A stretch of 64,000 nucleotides of DNA from Anas platyrhynchos (Eukaryota; Chordata; Aves; Anseriformes; Anatidae). Where the stretch lies: assembly GCF_047663525.1 (NCBI RefSeq), contig NC_092589.1:26657001-26721000 (forward strand), given 5' to 3'. Below the pieces are notes generated by a model. It did no database searches and was not told where the DNA came from. It was given only the letters and a program-made list of their open reading frames with translations. Below, piece after piece: positions 62,201 through 64,000 of the stretch (position 1 is the stretch's first letter; each line of letters begins with the position of its first letter). Made by a program: the position numbers and the translations under genes.

Positions 62201-63702
62201 TCAAATTCAGTTAAACTGAAATAACAGATCTGGAAAGTGAATGCAGGCACTTTCAAAAAATCAGTGCAATTAAGGACGAAGTGCATGCCAATAACTTTCA
62301 CCTAGCTTTCTATTTACAGGTCTTTCATGTATCAATTTGTGAGCTGTCTCCAGATGTAGATTGAACATGTAGATGATTGAACATGTAGATGTAGAACATG
62401 AATTAAATCCTGGCTCTCTAAATGTTCCGCATGTTTCCTTACAAGAAGTAAGAAAGAACGCAAGGCAGTAGAGGTTTTACCTTAAAGCCTGAAGTCCATC
62501 AGTGCCCAGTACTTTACATGCAGGGATACATGCCAGAGCCATTGAAAGAAACAAGATGGGAACAGCACACCAATGCCGACTTGTCATCTTCTGAATAAAC
62601 TTTAACAGGAAACTACCTTAAAATAAAAGTAAACAAACAAACAAACAAAAATCAAGTGTGATTTTCTGCTTTCCAATGCATTTAAATGACAAAGACCCCA
62701 GCAGGAGAACATTATGATGCACTCACATTGCACATTTAAAATCATTTCTGAAAACTAAATGAATGACAAGGGTGTCTCCAAGTTGCTAATCACAGAACAC
62801 TGACTTTTTGATAAATAAAATACATGCCATAGGAAAAGGCAAAGAAATAACAGCATCTACAGCACTACAAGCATGTAAGGTGTTTTCCACAACAGTATGT
62901 ACCTGTGAATAGAGTATATTGAATAGAGCTGGTTCTACCCTAATTTCATCCCATTAGACCATACATTAAATTCTGGGCTGAAAAGGAGCAACCTTTGACA
63001 GACTACACTACCACCAAAATTTGGGAAACATCCCAGAAATCTTCCTGTATCCAACCTGACAATAAAAAAAAAAATCCTTATTCAGCTTCTGCCTTAGGGC
63101 TTCAAAAGAGACAGAGTGCTGACTACACAGGTCATGACCAAAGAGGTCTGGCAGATTGTTTTTATAAATCAACCTAACAAGGAAAAAAAAAAAAAGGAAA
63201 GAAAGAAAAGAACATCAACACAGAATAGTTCTAAAGATTTTACACAGTACAGCATTATCTAAACTGACAAAGAAAAAATCTGCAAAAACTATTCATCTTC
63301 AGAACAACGGGTTGTGGTTATTTTTGTCTTTTTAATATATATATATATATATATTATAAAAAAAAAAGTGTCCTCGAGTTTCCCTTAAAACAATTTTGCA
63401 ACTTGTTACAGCAGCATCCCTCTAAGCCTCTGAAGAATTCTCTTTTCTGGGAACTTCACTGTCATAGCGAGAACTACTCCTTTTTTCCCCCTCAAGTCAT
63501 GTGGAAAAACTGGGGTAAATGCTTACATGGGATATGGAAAATGACTCCGCAGTTTTTATTTGGTTTCTTTATTTTAAAAAGATAAAGGTGATATTGAAAC
63601 ATACCTTTTTCTTCCTCTGGAAGAAGCATCAGATAAGTAGCCAAAAAATTCTGCAGCCTCATTCCCAATGGAGGACAGGCTCCCATTGACTGACCTGGTG
63701 TC
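35103..63702 (-). CDS. TARBP1: TARBP1, tRNA 2'-O-ribose methyltransferase of the SPOUT class (C-terminal 25 coding exons)
   Basis: TARBP1 is the animal homologue of yeast Trm3 and methylates the ribose of G18 in cytosolic tRNAs using S-adenosylmethionine; the name comes from early HIV TAR RNA binding work. Twenty-five exons join into 1178 codons in one frame. The human protein is about 1621 residues, so about 440 N-terminal residues lie right of the window. Residues 1-950 of this part are helical and repeat-like (HEAT/ARM type by family knowledge). The C-terminal SpoU/SPOUT domain shows motif 1 ([20 protein letters not shown], with Asn and Arg, near residues 1028-1047), motif 2 (LLLLGNEHEGIP, near 1121-1132) and motif 3 ([19 protein letters not shown], near 1145-1163), which form the knotted SAM site. 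No stop, frameshift or lost motif residue was seen. The gene converges with COA6. Confidence 0.97.
36360..36496 (-). CDS. TARBP1: TARBP1 window exon 24
   Basis: The acceptor is GGACAG and the donor GTAAGA. It encodes [37 protein letters not shown] and PEKSLLLLG, the start of SPOUT motif 2. Confidence 0.96.
37650..37774 (-). CDS. TARBP1: TARBP1 window exon 23 (SPOUT motif 1, catalytic Arg)
   Basis: The acceptor is TTGTAG and the donor GTGAAT. It reads [20 protein letters not shown] and [15 protein letters not shown]. The Arg of LCRTSE is the position of the conserved motif 1 arginine of SpoU enzymes. Confidence 0.96.
38799..38990 (-). CDS. TARBP1: TARBP1 window exon 22 (start of SPOUT motif 1)
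   Basis: The acceptor is CATAG and the donor GTAAGG. It encodes a linker with [13 protein letters not shown], then [20 protein letters not shown] and LIDKPTNLG, the first half of SPOUT motif 1, which is interrupted by an intron at the following Gly codon. Confidence 0.97.
39256..39427 (-). CDS. TARBP1: TARBP1 window exon 21
   Basis: The acceptor is TTGCAG and the donor GTAAAA. It encodes [20 protein letters not shown] and [14 protein letters not shown], ending with the first base of a Gly codon. Confidence 0.96.
40391..40525 (+). mobile_element. CR1 LINE 3'-end fragment
   Basis: Matches the well-known 3' end of avian CR1: TTCCCTGGAAGAGTTCAAAG at the left, then GGATGGGGCCCTGTGCAACC, GATCTAGTGG and CAACCCAAACCATTCTAT at the right. 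It lies in a TARBP1 intron in the orientation opposite to the gene. Only about 135 bases remain, which is typical of 5'-truncated CR1 copies. Confidence 0.92.
40706..40787 (-). CDS. TARBP1: TARBP1 window exon 20 (GC donor)
   Basis: The acceptor is TTGCAG, and the exon reads [20 protein letters not shown] and LEDYSLE. The only phase-compatible donor is GAG followed by GCAAGT, a textbook GC-AG donor. No GT nearby keeps the frame into the next exon (TIFYTLPRL). Confidence 0.94.
41574..41770 (-). CDS. TARBP1: TARBP1 window exon 19
   Basis: The acceptor is TTTTTTAG and the donor GTTAGT. It encodes [20 protein letters not shown] and [20 protein letters not shown], and ends with two bases of a Gly codon. 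Confidence 0.96.
42603..42689 (-). CDS. TARBP1: TARBP1 window exon 18
   Basis: Twenty-nine codons in phase 0, with a CTTTAG acceptor and a GTAAGT donor. It reads [20 protein letters not shown] and IILQNTSEK. Confidence 0.95.
43935..44084 (-). CDS. TARBP1: TARBP1 window exon 17
   Basis: Fifty codons in phase 0, with a TCTCAG acceptor and a GTAAGT donor. It encodes [20 protein letters not shown] and [15 protein letters not shown]. Confidence 0.96.
44964..45074 (-). CDS. TARBP1: TARBP1 window exon 16
   Basis: Thirty-seven codons in phase 0, with a TTTCAG acceptor and a GTATTA donor. It reads [20 protein letters not shown] and [12 protein letters not shown], among the best conserved parts of the helical region. 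Confidence 0.96.
45264..45297. repeat. AT/AC compound microsatellite
   Basis: TATATATGTATATAT followed by about eight AC units, in a TARBP1 intron. Confidence 0.9.
46548..46668 (-). CDS. TARBP1: TARBP1 window exon 15
   Basis: The acceptor is TTACAG and the donor GTAAGC. It completes a Ser codon and reads [20 protein letters not shown] and IVSKLLDK. Confidence 0.96.
47618..47689 (-). CDS. TARBP1: TARBP1 window exon 14 (tandem acceptor)
   Basis: A short exon encoding [20 protein letters not shown], with a GTACGT donor. The acceptor reads GAGAAG, so two AGs lie three bases apart. The end given uses the distal AG and gives DQRLIQD. The proximal AG would start the exon at 47692 and insert one Arg without changing frame. 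Confidence 0.9.
47822..47852. repeat. GTTT microsatellite at a TARBP1 5' splice site
   Basis: T-rich with four GTTT units on the plus strand. On the transcribed strand it is an A/AAAC run that begins at the fourth intron base after window exon 13. Confidence 0.9.
47855..48054 (-). CDS. TARBP1: TARBP1 window exon 13
   Basis: The acceptor is TTCCAG. The donor is GTAAAA, which lacks G at +5 and runs straight into an AAAC microsatellite. It encodes [30 protein letters not shown] and [17 protein letters not shown], ending with two bases of an Arg codon. Confidence 0.96.
48055..50593 (-). other. TARBP1: TARBP1 intron between exons 12 and 13
   Basis: A 2.5-kb A/T-rich intron with poly(A) and poly(T) runs (for example 49846-49862). 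I see no exon or recognisable element. Confidence 0.8.
50594..50782 (-). CDS. TARBP1: TARBP1 window exon 12
   Basis: Sixty-three codons in phase 0, with a TTCTAG acceptor and a GTCAGT donor. It encodes [20 protein letters not shown] and [20 protein letters not shown]. Confidence 0.95.
50872..51124 (-). CDS. TARBP1: TARBP1 window exon 11
   Basis: The longest coding exon here (253 bp), with a TTACAG acceptor and a GTAAAA donor. It reads [38 protein letters not shown] and [19 protein letters not shown]. Confidence 0.95.
51554..51579. repeat. 13-base perfect tandem duplication
   Basis: GTAGTATTAGAAA twice in direct succession, in a TARBP1 intron. Confidence 0.9.
51836..52029 (-). CDS. TARBP1: TARBP1 window exon 10
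   Basis: The acceptor is TTATTAG and the donor GTACGT. It encodes [36 protein letters not shown] and ends with two bases of a Ser codon. Confidence 0.94.
53537..53698 (-). CDS. TARBP1: TARBP1 window exon 9
   Basis: Fifty-four whole codons in phase 0, with a TCTTAG acceptor and a GTAATT donor. It reads [20 protein letters not shown] and [13 protein letters not shown]. Confidence 0.95.
54781..54878 (-). CDS. TARBP1: TARBP1 window exon 8
   Basis: The acceptor is ACACAG and the donor GTAAGT. It completes an Asp codon and encodes [20 protein letters not shown] and [12 protein letters not shown]. The 3.07-kb intron before it is the largest in this part of the gene. Confidence 0.95.
54983..55022. 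repeat. Imperfect 21-base tandem duplication
   Basis: GTATTCAAATGCCTTAAATA followed by GTATTCAAATACCTTAAAAC, in a TARBP1 intron. Confidence 0.85.
57097..57156. repeat. AAAC microsatellite
   Basis: A run of AAAC units with A-rich interruptions, about 60 bases, in a TARBP1 intron. It could be the remains of a retroposon tail, but no element body is visible. Confidence 0.9.
57947..58122 (-). CDS. TARBP1: TARBP1 window exon 7
   Basis: The acceptor is GTGTAG and the donor GTTAGT. It reads [20 protein letters not shown] and a Leu-rich helix LQLLLKLLQ, and ends with the first base of an Asp codon completed by the next exon. Confidence 0.95.
58426..58522 (-). CDS. TARBP1: TARBP1 window exon 6
   Basis: The acceptor is AATTAG and the donor GTAAGT. 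Between split codons it reads [20 protein letters not shown] and [11 protein letters not shown]. Confidence 0.95.
58969..59107 (-). CDS. TARBP1: TARBP1 window exon 5
   Basis: The acceptor is AATTTAG and the donor GTAAGT. It encodes [16 protein letters not shown] and [20 protein letters not shown], ending with the first base of an Arg codon. Confidence 0.94.
59108..60858 (-). other. TARBP1: TARBP1 intron between exons 4 and 5
   Basis: A 1.75-kb intron with no feature I can support. The remaining TARBP1 introns not listed separately are also plain A/T-rich DNA with only the repeats noted elsewhere. Confidence 0.8.
60859..60948 (-). CDS. TARBP1: TARBP1 window exon 4
   Basis: Thirty whole codons in phase 0, with a CTTCAG acceptor and a GTGAGA donor. 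It reads [20 protein letters not shown], then [10 protein letters not shown]. Confidence 0.95.
61155..61197 (-). mobile_element. Short CR1 LINE 3'-terminal remnant
   Basis: Reads ACCATAGAATGGGTTGAAAA followed by AAAGATCATCTAGTTCAAAC, the complement of the CR1 3' tail with an internal deletion. It lies in the TARBP1 intron between exons 3 and 4, in the same orientation as the gene. Confidence 0.82.
61635..61731 (-). CDS. TARBP1: TARBP1 window exon 3
   Basis: The acceptor is TTTGCAG and the donor GTGAGT. It completes the Arg codon and reads [20 protein letters not shown] and [11 protein letters not shown], closely like the vertebrate protein. Confidence 0.96.
62359..62390. repeat. 16-base perfect tandem duplication
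   Basis: GATTGAACATGTAGAT twice in direct succession, with a partial third copy after it, in a TARBP1 intron. Confidence 0.9.
62481..62616 (-). CDS. TARBP1: TARBP1 window exon 2
   Basis: The acceptor TTTTAAG lies downstream of a TTTG repeat, and the donor is GTAAAA, with a weak +5 base. It encodes [20 protein letters not shown], a hydrophobic helix and [11 protein letters not shown], ending with two bases of an Arg codon. Confidence 0.95.
62631..62650. repeat. AAAC microsatellite near a TARBP1 acceptor
   Basis: Five AAAC units on the plus strand. On the transcribed strand this is a TTTG run 15-34 bases before the acceptor of window exon 2 and forms part of its pyrimidine-rich tract. Confidence 0.85.
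63334..63355. repeat. AT dinucleotide microsatellite
   Basis: About ten AT units followed by a run of A, in a TARBP1 intron. Confidence 0.9.
63605..63702 (-). CDS. TARBP1: TARBP1 window exon 1 (most 5' in window)
   Basis: The acceptor is TTAACAG and the donor GTATGT. The exon starts with the last base of a split codon and ends with the first base of a Gly codon. It encodes 32 codons, including [20 protein letters not shown]. Earlier exons are outside the window. Confidence 0.93.
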
Positions 63703-64000
63703 CTGTTAAGTTTTAAAACAGCAAATACACAACTGACATGTTAACAGCTACAAGTAGGATTGACCTTAAACAAAACCAGAATGGTTAATCCACTGCAGAG
63801 ACTGTCCCAATAGGCCACAGAGATGCAATGCATCAGCCTGCTCCCTCCACTGTGCCCAGCAGTCCAACAGTAAACACAGAGAGGACGAAGAAGGTCACAA
63901 CAATACCAGTCTCCCTACAAGGACATGGTACAGCATCAGCACACTAAGGTATTCAAGTACAACCTCAAGCACAGTTACTGGACTGGGAGCATCAAATGTT
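63703..64000 (-). other. TARBP1: TARBP1 intron continuing past the right edge
   Basis: The part of the intron upstream of window exon 1. The preceding exon is outside the window. Confidence 0.8.

Overview
The window is vertebrate nuclear DNA, almost certainly from a bird. Its genes are split into short exons with GT-AG introns. The CpG island sits at a housekeeping promoter, and the recognisable interspersed repeats are CR1 LINE fragments, the dominant retroelement of birds and other sauropsids. The gene order SLC35F3 > COA6 > < TARBP1 is the one I know from human 1q42. I therefore read this as the orthologous avian block; the bird species cannot be fixed from the sequence.

Layout. Positions 1-17352 are the 3' part of a large intron of SLC35F3 (+ strand). 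I found no coding exon there, only old repeats and a few candidate regulatory clusters. Positions 17353-22337 hold the last five coding exons of SLC35F3 (290 codons; the start lies outside the window), followed by a long 3' UTR with a polyadenylation signal near 23744. Positions 23.8-32.4 kb are intergenic, with one CR1 fragment and no gene that I can support. A CpG island at about 32.44-33.01 kb covers the promoter and first exon of COA6 (+ strand), which has two coding exons (32764-32907 and 33764-33859) and encodes a complete 79-residue protein. From 35103 to the right edge, the minus strand carries the C-terminal 25 coding exons of TARBP1 (1178 codons in one continuous reading frame; the N-terminal part lies beyond the window). 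COA6 and TARBP1 converge tail to tail, with their probable poly(A) signals about 0.7 kb apart.

The three genes are not functionally coupled. SLC35F3 is a drug/metabolite-type membrane transporter implicated in thiamine transport. COA6 is a twin-cysteine assembly factor for cytochrome c oxidase in the mitochondrial intermembrane space. TARBP1 is a SPOUT-class tRNA ribose methyltransferase. All reconstructed exons keep phase and none carries a frameshift or stop, so all three genes look intact.

I found no undescribed biological system. The points worth a second look are small. They are a GC-AG intron, a NAGNAG tandem acceptor next to a weak donor and a microsatellite in TARBP1, a CRE/AP-1 cluster and ancient-repeat cores in the SLC35F3 intron, a CpG cluster inside the SLC35F3 3' UTR, and a GCCGA-like repeat in the COA6 promoter.
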